The notes under the pieces: model-generated
Seen by the model: the letters and a program-made list of their open reading frames with translations, nothing else
Databases searched by the model: none
Told to the model about the DNA's origin: nothing
Assembly: GCA_963969595.1 (NCBI GenBank)
Contig: OZ018411.1
Span: forward strand, 28,903,445-28,967,444
Direction of reading: 5' to 3'
Source: Neckera pumila
Taxonomy: Eukaryota > Streptophyta > Bryopsida > Hypnales > Neckeraceae
DNA length: 64,000 nucleotides
In this document: one piece after another, positions 1 through 11,888 of the stretch
How positions within the stretch are numbered: the first letter of the stretch is position 1
How the letters are laid out: the number at the start of each line of letters is the position of its first letter
Position numbers and translations under genes: made by a program

Positions 1-3000
1 ACCGCCGTGTGTCGATATGACGGGAAAACTAGGAATGGCTTAACCGCTACATGGGACCCTGGTCGCGGCGTTTCTTGGGCAGCTTCCCATTGGACCATTA
101 CAGAAAATTTCTCTAATGCTTTCACTCTTAAACGACATGCTAAAAGTAGGCTTACGGTATGTTCGCACTTGGTGGTAGGGGTGAGGTTTGCAATGTGAAT
201 CTGGTTTAGAAATAGGTCTAAATTTGTTCCTTGCAAAAGTGAAAATGGCTTGTCTCGCAACACATTTAGGCTGCAAAATCTGAGAGCACTATTCACTATT
301 CTCTTTTGCATGCCTTAATAATCATACAAACTTTGAGCAAGTAGCAAGACCCATGCCCTGCTTTGAGGAGATTTTGAATTCCCCATTAGACTCTTTTTTC
401 GGCAAGTGATTGTCTTTTAAGGATTAAAGTACCATCACCTATTTTTGACCTGTTTGAGAAAACTATCGAGTCTAGATTCTTGTCTGAAATGTAGAACCTC
501 AATTTATGGGCAATTGTACGTACACCTAATTTCAACACTTTGAAAATATATAGGCTATTCATATTGAGTCCAATAAATGTATTCTAGAATCCCCTATCAT
601 CTACACTATTTTGTCATATTAGAATGTGGAGTTGGGGTTGGAGTGGGGGGATTAGCATCACCTAGAAAATTAGTGTGACTACAAAATTTCATATATTTTA
701 TGAAAATTGGTACAACATAATAATATTTCAAAGTGCACAAATTCAAAATAGTGTGACTTTGGTAAAATAATGTCACAAGCAATATAAGGACAAATCAATA
801 TATTAACATGATCCAATAAAAGGTTTTACAATCCAAAAATAGGAGCCATGCATAAATCATATTCATATGCATTTAGATGTTAAATCCTTGAAGGACAAAG
901 CCCAGTCAAACTTCAAAATCCTCTATTAAGTATCTTTTGTTTTGCCAATAATTATAAGTGAAATTTTTTATTTTATCTCGTAGAGATGAAATGAGATGTA
1001 TAATAAATGTCATAAAATTTTCAGATTTTTTAATGAAATTACCATAGTTTTTTGAAGAAAAAGTGTAGTAAATTCATATCAAATACAAAATATGCTCAAA
1101 ACATTAAAACAAAATCTCAATAGAAGTAGATAGTGTGTAAATGACCTAAAAAATAATTCCAATAATTTTAAGGATTGTTGTAAATTAAGAATCTATTCAC
1201 TGGATCCCGTTTAATGCTACAAGTAGCTGATACTACCTATCTCTATCATGGGTCAGATTCTATAATGTTGATCATTTTTCCTATCATGAGTTTACTAGTG
1301 TGTAAGTTTCGTGGGTAGGTATTTGTGTTGGCACACGTACACTAGATACAAAATAAACTTTGATTCATAAAGAGACGGAGTCCTTAAATAAAATTTATTC
1401 TAAGTCCCTTAACAAAATCCACAACACAGTAGTTTGGTCTCCAAATGTTTCCTTGTATTTGGCTATAAAGAACTTTAGAAGCAAAAGATGAAATTGGACT
1501 TATAAACTACACAGACTACATTTTAGAACATTATAGTATAAAGAAGTATTTTGTATCACTATATATTTAGAAATATAATTATAGACTCCCAAGTATAAAA
1601 TTCATTAAATGCTCATTCGTAAGGAAAATTTCAAAATTTTCAAGTAGAGTAGAAACTAGACTTTAAGTACTTCATTTGATTTAGGGTTGCTTTACAGCAA
1701 AACCAAATCAATTTAAATGTCAAAATCACGTTTTAAGGGGAAAAAATCACACCATTGAAATGCAAAAAATGGCCAACATGAATTTAATTTAATTCAATTG
1801 ATGTGGATATAGCAATAATAAAGTTGGAACCAAAAAAGAAATGAAAACCATTCATAATTCAATTCAAGAACCATGTTTGACTATCCAAAGGCCTTTTTTA
1901 GTCCCTGCTGTCCTTTTGTGGTTAATTAAGTCTTATTTTGTCCTCTTCACTAAAATGTACCCCTAATCTTACAAGAATAGGTTCTAAAATACAAATAAAA
2001 AATATTAAGTGCAACCATGCCAATAAGTGAAACGTATACATATTTAAACTAAAGGGGTGTAGATTCATAATATCTACACATGCGTGCAATTGAATGGATA
2101 AGCCAATAATTATTCGAATTGAAGATTGAAAAAGTCATGACATTATATGTTCATGGAAACAATATATTGTTTTTGTGTTTGTTTTTTTGCCATGTTGAGA
2201 TGTAATAATCAATGTTTATACAAATAGACTCATGCACATAACATTTTTGAACTTCAAGAGTTGGATCTCTTGCCTTTTTGTCTCTCACGCATTAGAACCT
2301 TTTATCTTGTGATTTTTTTACTTAAAGCTCTATTGAATCCCGCTACATAAACTAGTCTTGACCCTTCAACAATCATATTTATAAAAGGTATTACATCTAG
2401 AATGTTACATGGAAAATATGAAATTACATATTATTTATCACTACATGCACAATATTTATCTATAAGATTAAATAGAAATCATATACGATATTATTTAGCA
2501 CTTATACAATACCGTATATCATATTGCATTCACATGGATAACAAGATAGATACATATTTTGTCATATACATTTATATATGACATAATTATTTCATATTAG
2601 TCGGTAGGGCTTATGTTTACAAAGTATTTGTCAATGGAAGAAAACAACCATTAATTCCTTAAAATCTTCTATATTTTGAGCCCCCAAATGTAGAGAATAG
2701 ACACTTTTAATCCAAGATTTTTAGACCTTAAATTTTTTAAAAGATGACAAATTTAACCATAGGATCTTAATTTAACCTTCATATGCAACATACGCTAAAA
2801 GTTTTAGTTTAAAGTTCATTATCATTTGTAAATTCTATAAGATCAAAATATTTTGAGTTTTAATTTATTTTTTATTCTTTCTTTTCATTTTCATTTTCAT
2901 TGCTTGTCGTGGGGTATCTTAACTTCAATATTTAAGAAATAATAGATTATATGGACATTTATAGTACACATTTTAGTACAATGTAGATGCTGAGGTTGAG

Positions 3001-3606
3001 AATTTCCACACCAAAAATCAAAACTTCAATCCACTTTGTAGAATATTTTTACACCGTACATTACCATGATTCCTTTGTGATAAACAAAAACATCAAGAAA
3101 GACATATACTAAAAATCCAAATGGTGGATTGTTGTAATAAAGTTATATAAAGTAGGAGGGGAAGAAAGATCAAATAATCGTTTTAAAATGCAATTTATAT
3201 GGCCTAAAAGCCAATTCATTTTGCCATTCTCTTCAATGGAAGATGATCTTGTGTCAAGAAAAAGGTGAAGTAAATTCCTCACAAGTCCTTCAATAATTAT
3301 GTCGTTTGAATATTTGAATCTACTCAATAATTCATAAAAAATGCATTTGAACTTGCCTATCCTCACAAATTATATTTGCAACACAAATGTCCATCTGAAA
3401 ATTGAATTTGCACAAAAGAAACTTGGGGAAAAAATTAAAAGTCAAACCATAATAATTGATTGACCCTGCTCAACCAAAATTTAGTTTTAAGGATTTTAGG
3501 GATTATCATATATGTGATACTTGAAAATGAAGTTGTTTGGACTTTGGACTCCTCTCCTTACACAATAATAAATAAATACAACTCTAACTTTCTAATTGAA
3601 TGCTTA

Positions 3607-4143
3607 GACCATCTGCAATGCAACCGGCACCTTGCACAGTATCGGCATTGTGCAAGGTGGATAAGAATTTTTATTTAAAATTGTGCTCCAATGCAACCGG
3701 TTTGGAGACCTCTACTTTCACGCTCTTGGTATGGGACCCCCCGGGATCGGCATATTTTGTCATTTTGCCAACCCCGGCAAAATTCTCGGCAAGTTGATTG
3801 ATGGGAGTCATCATGACAAAAAGCGGTAGTAGCCAATGGGTGCCAAGAAAAGTTTATTGGTACGTGCGCTAATCAATTCAACTTTCCTTGTTTCCATGAA
3901 AAGTCCTTTCTTTAATGTAGATTCTTTTCTTCCTTTCTTATTATAATACCGTAAAGTCCATTTGACCGTTTGGATGCCGGCTTTGCAATTGACTTTCTCC
4001 ACAGTCAATGATGTAGTTTTTTAAAGAGGATGTGCATTGGGTTGCCTTTGTCTAAAAACAACCTTGCACTATGGAGGCCTCATTTTCTGCCCCGGCATTT
4101 GCCGTTACAAGGCTTCTTTACCGTCTTTGCATTGCAGATGGTC
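3607..4143. mobile_element. PIF/Harbinger-like MITE with 17-bp TIRs and TTA duplication
   Basis: The ends are GACCATCTGCAATGCAA (3,607-3,623) and its exact reverse complement (4,127-4,143). TTA flanks both sides (3,604-3,606 and 4,144-4,146). Unit 2 at about 15,845 and unit 3 at about 27,050 carry the uninterrupted site AATACTTACTTTATTC, so the element inserted after duplication. The 537-bp interior has no transposase. A 3-bp TTA/TWA duplication is typical of PIF/Harbinger. Confidence 0.9.
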
Positions 4144-4832
4144 TTACTTTATTCTTTTAATTTCTATACATAATAATTGTATGCAATATGATATATTGTA
4201 CAGCACATAGTTATGGTTTTCTAAGTACATTGGGGACTTCAAAATTAACTAATTAAGGGATTAGATATTTTTAACAAAGTGTGAATAGATTATATGTAAG
4301 TATTATATGTAAGTATTATACTGTGTATAGTATTAAACTTAGATCATATTTAAATCGAATTTATTTAAAAAAAAATATAATCAATTTAGTCTAAGGTAAA
4401 ATTATTTTTTTCTTAAGTACCGAATATTTACAAATTCTAGTAGAGGGAATGAAAATATTTTTTCAAAATCTTATGGTAAAAAACTTTGAAAAAATTGAGA
4501 ATTTATTATGTAAAATGATATTGATTAAAGCAAGATCCCAAATATTTATTTTTTGCATTATTCATTCCATAAAATTCTAAAAAATCATAAAAAATTTAGT
4601 GTGTTGTTTATGAATTGAAGTATTCCAAATTTTCAGAATTTCTTGGAATCTTTTGGAGTCAACTTTAAAAAATGTAAATATTTGAGGTCAAATTTTCAAC
4701 GGGTAATATTTCATCCAATAAAATTCAAATTATTATGAAATTTTCACTAATCACTAGTATGTCATGTGCAGTTGCTATATTGCTAAGGTAGACATATCCA
4801 TTCTTGCCCTTTTAAAGATCCTTCCTTCATGT

Positions 4833-5809
4833 CTCGGGGGGACAATGAGCGGTAGGAGTAGCCGGTGGCGTGCGATCAAATGATAGGATGTCAAAAAAAA
4901 ATCAGAGATAAAAACTATAATATATTTTTTTATACTATAGGGTATAGAAAATGCCATTACATGACTTCAAACTACTATAGGGTATAGAAAAAAATTAGAT
5001 CTACAATACCCGCTTTTTATTTATTTATTTGACCAAGAATTCCAAATAGGACTACTTTGTGAGTGGCATATTCTAAATGCTCACATTAAGTGGCTGCAAG
5101 TGGCTGTCAGGGTTAGGACTTGGCGGTTCAAGGTAGGTGGGAAGTTGTAGTTGATTCATAGAAACAGAGAAATGCATTTCCTTGATTTTTGGAAGACTGT
5201 AATTCATTTTTGGATGGATCTGATTTACACTAGGGCTTGTTTGGGCTTAGGTGTATAAGCTGATTTTTGTTAGTATTTGCAGGACTTGTTAGAACTTTGC
5301 ATGATACGCAAGATATTTTTCACTCATTGTGTTTATGCATACAATGTAGGCTTTTTGTTTTGTACTATTGTTACATTCTACCATGATATTTTATGCTACC
5401 ATTTCATACAAGTATGATTGCGCAAAAAAAATTCCTACATATTATTGTGCCCTTTGTGAATTCAATTCCTTTTGACAAGTCTATTGGAAATGACAATATA
5501 TGGAAAAAAAATGTGTGAACTAAAAATAGAAGGTATTTAAAAAGAATTAATATAAAAAAAAGAATGTGGTAAAGAATGTAATTGAATTTTTTCTTAAAAC
5601 TAGTATAGCATATGATTTATTCACGGTGTTTGAAAATTATAAGTAACACAAACCCCCTATTTAATGCCCCAAAGCAGAAAATTAAATAATCATAGCATGC
5701 CTAAAAAAAATTTTAAAAATATAATACTCCCTAAAAATATTCATTGTATGCACCTATCCCCTTATATTTTTCACATAGTATATTCCCCCCCCCCCCCCCC
5801 CCCCCCGAG
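4833..5809. mobile_element. hAT-like non-autonomous element with 8-bp duplication
   Basis: The element starts CTCGGGGGG and ends CCCCCCGAG. It is flanked by the 8-bp direct repeat CTTCATGT (4,825-4,832 and 5,810-5,817). Units 2 (about 16,690) and 3 (about 27,710) show the empty site CCTTCAT(G/A)TACCA(A/G)TGG. The 977-bp interior has no transposase and is AT-rich. An 8-bp duplication indicates the hAT superfamily. Confidence 0.88.
5785..5806 (+). repeat. Poly-C tract (22 C) at the hAT-like terminus
   Basis: Twenty-two C residues immediately precede GAG, the last bases of the element at 4,833-5,809. The opposite terminus has only six G. The tract is therefore an expansion of the terminal inverted repeat. 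Its length may be unreliable in the assembly. Confidence 0.9.
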
Positions 5810-7897
5810 CTTCATGTATCAGTGGTGTACATTTATTTTCAAGAATGTACTCCATTGGTACATGAGGACAAGAGTGGGTGGATGGGTGGAAATGGTATGT
5901 TTGCCATAGTGCGTCATTGTGATTGCAATAGAAGGAATGGCTCATACCTTAATTAAATCCTCTTTCATGTCCATTTTTGTATTTATAAATTAGAAAAATT
6001 TATTCATAGCATTTGTTTAATATCAAGTGGCCTATCAATTTGGGAATTATGCTTGAAGAATAATCTTAATTGTACTAAACATAGGAATGTCCCCTCACCC
6101 AAGGCTTCTCGATAGTAGCATTAGAGAAAAAACGGACTCGCGAGAAGGCTACCAAGAAGTGCTTCAGAGGACTCACAGCTTACATTTATTTATTGTTTTC
6201 CAAAACTATTCCCCTATTTTTGCTCACCATTGGCGGGGATTTGATGAGTGCATACGGACAGTGAACGCAATTCTATTGGGTAGTACACCCACATTGCCAG
6301 AGCCGTTGGTACAATAGGATTCATATGTAAATGGAGAAGAGTCGTGCTCTTTACTGTTTTTTATTTGAAGAGATGTGTCATGGTTGGATTTAAAGACCTG
6401 AAAGAATAAACAATTCTTTCTTTAAAATAAACTAATTCTTTGCGGATGACATTCAAGAGTCCTCCTGATACAATAGGAGAAAGATATTAAACAATAATGA
6501 TGTCTGGTAACGAAAGTCAGACAAGGTAGCGACAGATTTCTGTTAGAATTTATATACTGTAACTAGCTCTAGTAGCCCATTTATAGAAGCTCATGGTGTC
6601 ACGGCCTTGCGGCCCAGTAGAGACCTAGCTTTTTCTCTAATGCAAAGACACCTCCAAAACCAATTGCCATTGCTAAAAAGAATAGGAAGGTAGAAAATAA
6701 AAAATAAAAGTATCAATATCGACACAATATCACAACCGCCAAAACATTCTAAATCTTTGGATCCAATAGCTCTTCACAACTCATTTTCCAACAATTTTCT
6801 ACTCTTCATGGCCCATAAACACTTCAAAATTCAATATCTTTTATCCCATGAGTCCAAATGTTACAAAACTTGTTTCATGCACACCCTTGCTGAAGACTTT
6901 CCAACATTACCAAGGGTGCTCCCATCAACCCTATGGTTCAAGGAATTCAACAGTATGTCACAACCAAACAATCATTTGTTTTGATAGTATAGAAGAAAAA
7001 TACAAATGCTCATTACTTGCTCAAGCATTAGGGTTTGGATCAAATGTGGAGTGTTCTTGCAAGGTCCAATTCCCATTCCCTTGGCTAACGTTGTCAACTT
7101 CATCCAACTTCTTATCAAGCAATGAAAAGGGATGTCAAAACAAGAGGCACGGTGAAGACATTCCAACCGAGGGCAGATCACGAAAGGGAAGGGCTTTTAG
7201 GGTTCAGGGTTCCCAGCCCCCTTCCGTAGTCAGTCACCCGATCACCTCCACTGATACATCAGCTACCCACCTCAAGAGCTTCTACAGTAATTCATCACTC
7301 TCCATCAGCACTCGTAGCACTAACAAAAAATGAATAGATTCCGCCATGAAAGAAAGTTGAAGCTGTTGAAATAAGAAAACTACTTGATATCACATACACG
7401 TGATCACACACGCCTGCAAGATTTCTAAGCAGCAGAGAAAACTGCACCCACTGGTTGGAACCAGAATGAGAACTATTGTAAGCTCCCTGCCAGCTTCTTC
7501 ACGAAAACCCTCAAAATTCAGTACAAAAATATATGAAACCCACTGGCTCTGATGACATAACAATTGGAGCTGGAGCTGAAATTCACAACCTTGATGGATG
7601 CATCCAAGAGGAGCAAGCCGAAAAGGTAAATTTGAAAAACATCCCAACTTCACACCTACTCTTGTTAGCCACAGACAAGCACTTCTCCGTGTCGAAGAGT
7701 CTACTCCTGACAAGAAAGATACAAAGGACACCACTGACACTATCTGTATCTATGTGACAAAACCAAAAAACTATCCCTAAATTCATGTTTCATACTATCA
7801 GGGGAACACAGCAAAGTGTACAGTACATGGTGCACCGAGCAGTTTCATTCAGATCACATTGCCGTGGGTTGTACCGGGGATTTCCCCCATACACATT

Positions 7898-9927
7898 TCA
7901 AGCCTGCTTGAAAGCATCGGCATGTTGTGCAAGAAAATCCTCCAAGGGGACGCCCTTGTGCCCCAGCAGCTGCTCCAAGTCCGGATGCACTGTACTAAAC
8001 CAATTGCCTCGCTTCTCAAAGTCCAGCGTCACCAGCCCTGATGCTCTCTCCTCCGCCGCACTCCCACCTCCGAAAACCTTCACTAGCATCTCCTGATGCT
8101 CTTCCGGCGTCAGGTTCACATGGCGCACCTTCAAAGGTTTCACAAATCACACGTCATAAATCGAACAACAAAGCCAAAAAAAATGGAACAAATAAAATAA
8201 AAATGGTAACCAGAATCCGGAAATACCGCAATCCTTTGTAGGTCTGACCTATGTCATTACTCACAAAACATGTGCAAACTCTTGTAGTACTGTACGTGAG
8301 AGACACAACATTCAGAAGAATGAATCCCCATAGACAAAAAGGTTTGAACACATCGAAAGAATGGTAACAAGAAAACTAGAGCACCACAATCCTTAGTTGG
8401 TCTGACCTATGTTATCACTCACAAACAGCATGTGCAAATTACTATACGTGAGAAACAGTACAGCTCAAAAGAATGTAACCCCCGTAGGCACTAAAAAAAT
8501 TCTATACAGAACACAGTCGTTTGTGAAGAAGCTCGACATATAGTCTGCAAAAGGTAACGGTGCTCTTACTAATAGAGAGATCGATTCTGAATTTTTCATC
8601 AGGAACAAATATATCATTAACATTCATTCCAGAACTGGATACAGATCCAGTACTATCTCTAGAACAGAGTAATCTCTGACGTGCACAGCTTTCAGAACAC
8701 AGCCATAGCGAAAATGGCCAAAAACTTGCAAGGCATAGATGTACTCTAGAGACAGATAGGTTTAAGAGACTCAACATTTGGAGGGGGATGTCGTGCAAAA
8801 CCCCAGTCAGTGTTTTGTGAGCTTCTCACCTTCTGTCCCGTCGCTTTGCTGATCATCGCCGCAATCATTCCGTCCGTTACCGCGTCCGTCGTCAATGGAT
8901 AGATCTTCCCGGCGTGCGGGCCCGGATGGTTCAACACCACCACGGCCGCTGCGGCGATGTCTTGCACCGCCACAGTCGCATACACGCCATCGCCGGCGCT
9001 TGTTTTGAACTCCCCCGTGTGCTTGACTTCATCCCCATGGTACATCACTTGATTCTCGTGAAACCACGCGGGTCGGAGGGATGTAAATGGAATCCCGCTA
9101 TCGAGCAGCTGTTGCTCGTGCTCGTAGTGGTTGTGAACGGGCTTGAACGCGGCGTTGTCTGCAGGAACGGCCTCGATACTGGAGAGATAGACGATGTGCT
9201 TGACGCCCGTCGCGTGAGCCGCATGCAAGAAGTTGCGGAACATGGTGTTCTCCACATCGGGCACCAGGGTGGGGAGGATGAGGTAGACGGAATCCACGCC
9301 TGTGCAGGCCTGCAGCGGGACACAAAGCCTGTACAATTGGACGGCGTACATCGGAAAAACTCACGCGAAAACGAGAACCCCAAAAAATGAATAGCTAGGG
9401 TCAAAAACTTGAGTACTTGAGGAGCAGAAATGCAGAGTGCCCGGGAGTTTTTTAGAGAATGCATCACTAGGACGTGAATTTAAGTAAAAAAACAGAAATC
9501 GAGGTACTGATGAAGTACCCTGAACCCAATTCATACATAAAAAACCCGCCTTCAAATGAAAACGAAAACGAAAAACATCGCATAGGGTCAAAAACTGGCT
9601 AAATTGAGAATCAGAAATTGAAACTGACCGGGAGAATGTAAGAAAATGCACTTTTCAGCACGTGAATCTAAGAGAGCGAGGCAAGGAAAAAACATCGAAT
9701 TTGAGGTCCTGGTGAAAAAAATCGACAATGCATACCTTAGTCATGGACTCGGCGCTTGTGGGATCAAGAGCGATGGCTTCAGCGCCTTCAGACACAAGCG
9801 CTGCTAACTTCGACGGATCCCTTGCTGCCAATCGCACGGTGTGCTTGCCCTGCGCCAGCAACAGCTTCGCAGCCTGTATGCCATTGCGACTGGTGGCGCT
9901 TGCGATCAATACAACAGGCTTCGACAT
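7898..9927 (-). CDS. NmrA-like NAD(P)-binding protein, copy A (three exons)
   Basis: Exons are 9,736-9,927, 8,830-9,309 and 7,898-8,128. All junctions are phase 0 with GT-AG ends (introns 426 and 701 bp), giving 64+160+76=300 residues. The start is the ATG of MSKPVVLI, shared by all three copies. The fold is predicted as an NmrA/triphenylmethane-reductase-type atypical SDR. Residues 4-40 form the first Rossmann strand, a glycine-poor loop (SATSRNG) and RLAARDPSKL, whose Arg suits NADP. Then follow VDSVYLILP, GVKHIVYLS, RPAWFHENQ (family motif RP..F.EN) and a helical C-terminus ending DFLAQHADAFKQA. No signal or transit peptide is seen, so a cytosolic redox or sensor role is inferred. The substrate is unknown. 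Exon 3 is identical in protein sequence to copy B. Confidence 0.9.
8202..8480 (-). repeat. Internal tandem duplication in intron 2 of copy A
   Basis: Two diverged copies of a 158-bp unit lie in intron 2. GGTCTGACCTATGT starts at 8,241 and again at 8,399, followed in both by TCACAAA, TGTGCAAA, ACGTGAGA and AAGAATG. The same doubling is present in copy B (about 18,600-18,875) and copy C (about 34,505-34,765), so it predates the gene duplications. Confidence 0.75.
9397..9720 (-). repeat. Internal tandem duplication in intron 1 of copy A
   Basis: AGGGTCAAAAACT starts at 9,397 and 9,584 (period 187). In both copies it is followed by GAGAA/GAGGA, CAGAAAT, CCGGGAG, GCA..., CGTGAAT and ATCGA..TTGAGG/ATCGAGGT. 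The same arrangement occurs in intron 1 of copies B and C. It is non-coding. Confidence 0.7.
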
Positions 9928-10472
9928 CACGATCAAATCCAATTAAACCGATTTCAGCAACGTGAATTGAAACAAAAAAGCTGGCGCAGAGCCAGAATTG
10001 TGCAAAGACCAGATTCGGAAACAATCAACAAATTCAGGTGAACCAGATGCGGGAATTGCTCAATACTGTTGCTGTCTGCTTCAATCAACTGTTTCAAGGC
10101 ATGTATTCAATGCAGGTGAAGTGGGGGCGTTGTAATTGTTGCCGTTGGGAGAGATGAAGACTTTATAGCGCATATTCAGTGTTATAACTGTTGCTTCCAT
10201 TGCTGCTTCTCGATTTTGCTGCTACTGTAGTGCAGGAAGTGCGATGGTTGCGTTCGTCGTCGTTGAGAGAGATGAAGGGTTTTGTATTGTCGCCCAGTCG
10301 GTAGTATGACTGCTGCTTCCGTAGCAGCTTCTTCGTTTCAATTCGCTGCCAAGTGGACTTAGAATTCTTCTCGCAAGAGGATTGAGGAGTCTCTGACCTG
10401 CTGGTACAGGTTCAGTCGGGACTGCATGTATTCCGTTGTTGTTACTGTAGAGGGCTTGTCCATAGTTAGTGG
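9928..10472 (-). promoter_or_regulatory. Upstream region of NmrA-like copy A
   Basis: These 545 bp between the copy A ATG and the next unit are GC-richer than the surrounding intergenic DNA. They contain short imperfect repeats of GTTGAGAGAGATGAAG/GTTGGGAGAGATGAAG and GCTGCTTC(C/T). TTTATAGCG at about 10,161 is a possible TATA-like element. A 5' UTR and promoter are inferred; no transcript evidence is available. Equivalent positions upstream of B and C share only the proximal part. Confidence 0.4.
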
Positions 10473-11219
10473 ACCGCCATGTGTCGATCTGTCGGGAGAA
10501 CTAGGAATGGCTTAACCGCTACATGGGACCCTGGTCGCGGCGTTTCTCGGGCAGCTTCCCATTGGACTTTCACTCTTAAAACGACAGGCTAAAGATCGGC
10601 TTAAGGTAGGTTTGCACTTGGTGGTAGGGGTGATGTGAATGTGGTCTAGAAGTAGGTCTAAATTTGTTTCTAAGACCTTCAGCAACAATACTCTTTAACA
10701 CCAATGTAAACACACCTTAAAGTTTTCCTAGGTTTGATTTTGAGAGAATTGTTGACAAAAGTGGTTTTGTATTCTTTTGAAATGTTTCAACATATTGATT
10801 TCACTTCAATAGTGAAAATAGCTGGTCTAGTATCACATTTAGGCTGCAAAGGCTGAGCACTATTCACTTTTGTATGCCTTGGTTGCTCAAACTTTGGGCA
10901 AGTAGCAAGATCTAGGCCCTCCTTTGAGGAGAATTTGAATTCCCCATTAGATTCTCTTTTAGGCAAGTAATTGTCTTTTAAGGATTAAGGTACCATCACC
11001 TATTTTTGACCCGTTTGAAAAATCTATTGGGTCTAGATTCTTGTCTGAAATGTAGACCCTCCATCCGTGCTGGCCTATGGGCAGTTGTACTTACTTCTAA
11101 TTTAAATACTTTGAATATTCATAGGCTGCTCATATTGAATTCTAAAAATGCATTCTTAGATAATCTAGAATCCCCTATCATCTACACTATTTTGTCTTGA
11201 TATTGTAAGTAAGGAGGAA

Positions 11220-11250
<31 letters not shown>
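11220..11250 (+). repeat. Poly-G tract (31 G)
   Basis: Thirty-one consecutive G lie between CCCCTATCATCTACACTATT and GATTAGCATCACCTA. The homologous site in unit 1 (about 626-652) is a short mixed G/T-rich run. In unit 3 (about 22,508-22,548) it is GTT and GGT triplets. Length may be affected by sequencing error. Confidence 0.9.
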
Positions 11251-11251
<1 letters not shown>

Positions 11252-11888
11252 GAGATTAGCATCACCTAAAAAACTAGTGTGACCACAAAAGTTTATTTTT
11301 TGTGAAAATTGGTACAACATAATAATATTTCAAAGTGCACAAATTCAAAATAGTGTGACTTTGGTAAATTAATGTTAGCAATATTAGGACAAATTAGTGT
11401 ACCAACAAAATCCAATAAAAGCTTTTACAATCCAAGAATAGAAGCCATGCATAAACCCATATTCATATGCATTGAGATGTTGTTCCATTTAGATGTTAAA
11501 CCCTTGACGGACGAAGCCCATGATTGTGTAGTCAAACCTCAAAAGCTTCTACTTGTATCTTTTCTTTTGCCACTATAGATGAGTGAAATTTTTTATTTTA
11601 TCTTGTGGAGATGAAATGAGATGTATAATACATGTCATAAAGTTTTTGAATTTTTTCAGTGAAATTACCATAAATTTTTCAAGAAAAAGTATAGTAAACT
11701 CATATCAAATAGAAAACATACTTAAATATATAAGAAACATCAATGTAGAAGTATGTAGCATACAAAATGACCTTCAAAATAATTCCAATTATTTTAAGGA
11801 TTGTTGTAAATTAAGAGACCACTCATGTTGGATCATGTTTATTGCTATACAAGTTACGCTAATACTACCTATCTATATCAAAGGTCAA

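Larger units (their letters stand above)
1..10472. repeat. Segmental tandem unit 1
   Basis: This is the first unit of the array. Base 1 aligns with base 10,473 (shared ACCGCC(G/A)TGTGTCGAT, then the same TGGGACCCTGGTCGCGG). Collinear landmarks recur in units 2 and 3: TTTAGGCTGCAAA, CCCCTATCATCTACA, AAATGGTGGATTG and the gene block. About 200-7,240 is AT-rich with no credible gene. It holds two dated insertions (3,607-4,143 and 4,833-5,809). The rest is diverged sequence shared with units 2 and 3. Confidence 0.85.

Noticed and set aside
7390..7740. 116-codon frame present identically at 17,792-18,142
   Set aside because: It lies in the 3' flank of the NmrA-like genes inside the block that is nearly identical for other reasons. 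Its conservation follows from duplication or conversion. Overlapping frames on the other strand are equally conserved and unit 3 does not keep it.
8914..9390. 158-codon plus-strand frame opposite NmrA-like exon 2 (and its counterparts in copies B and C)
   Set aside because: Antisense shadow of the GC-rich coding exon; Arg/His-rich composition, no domain.
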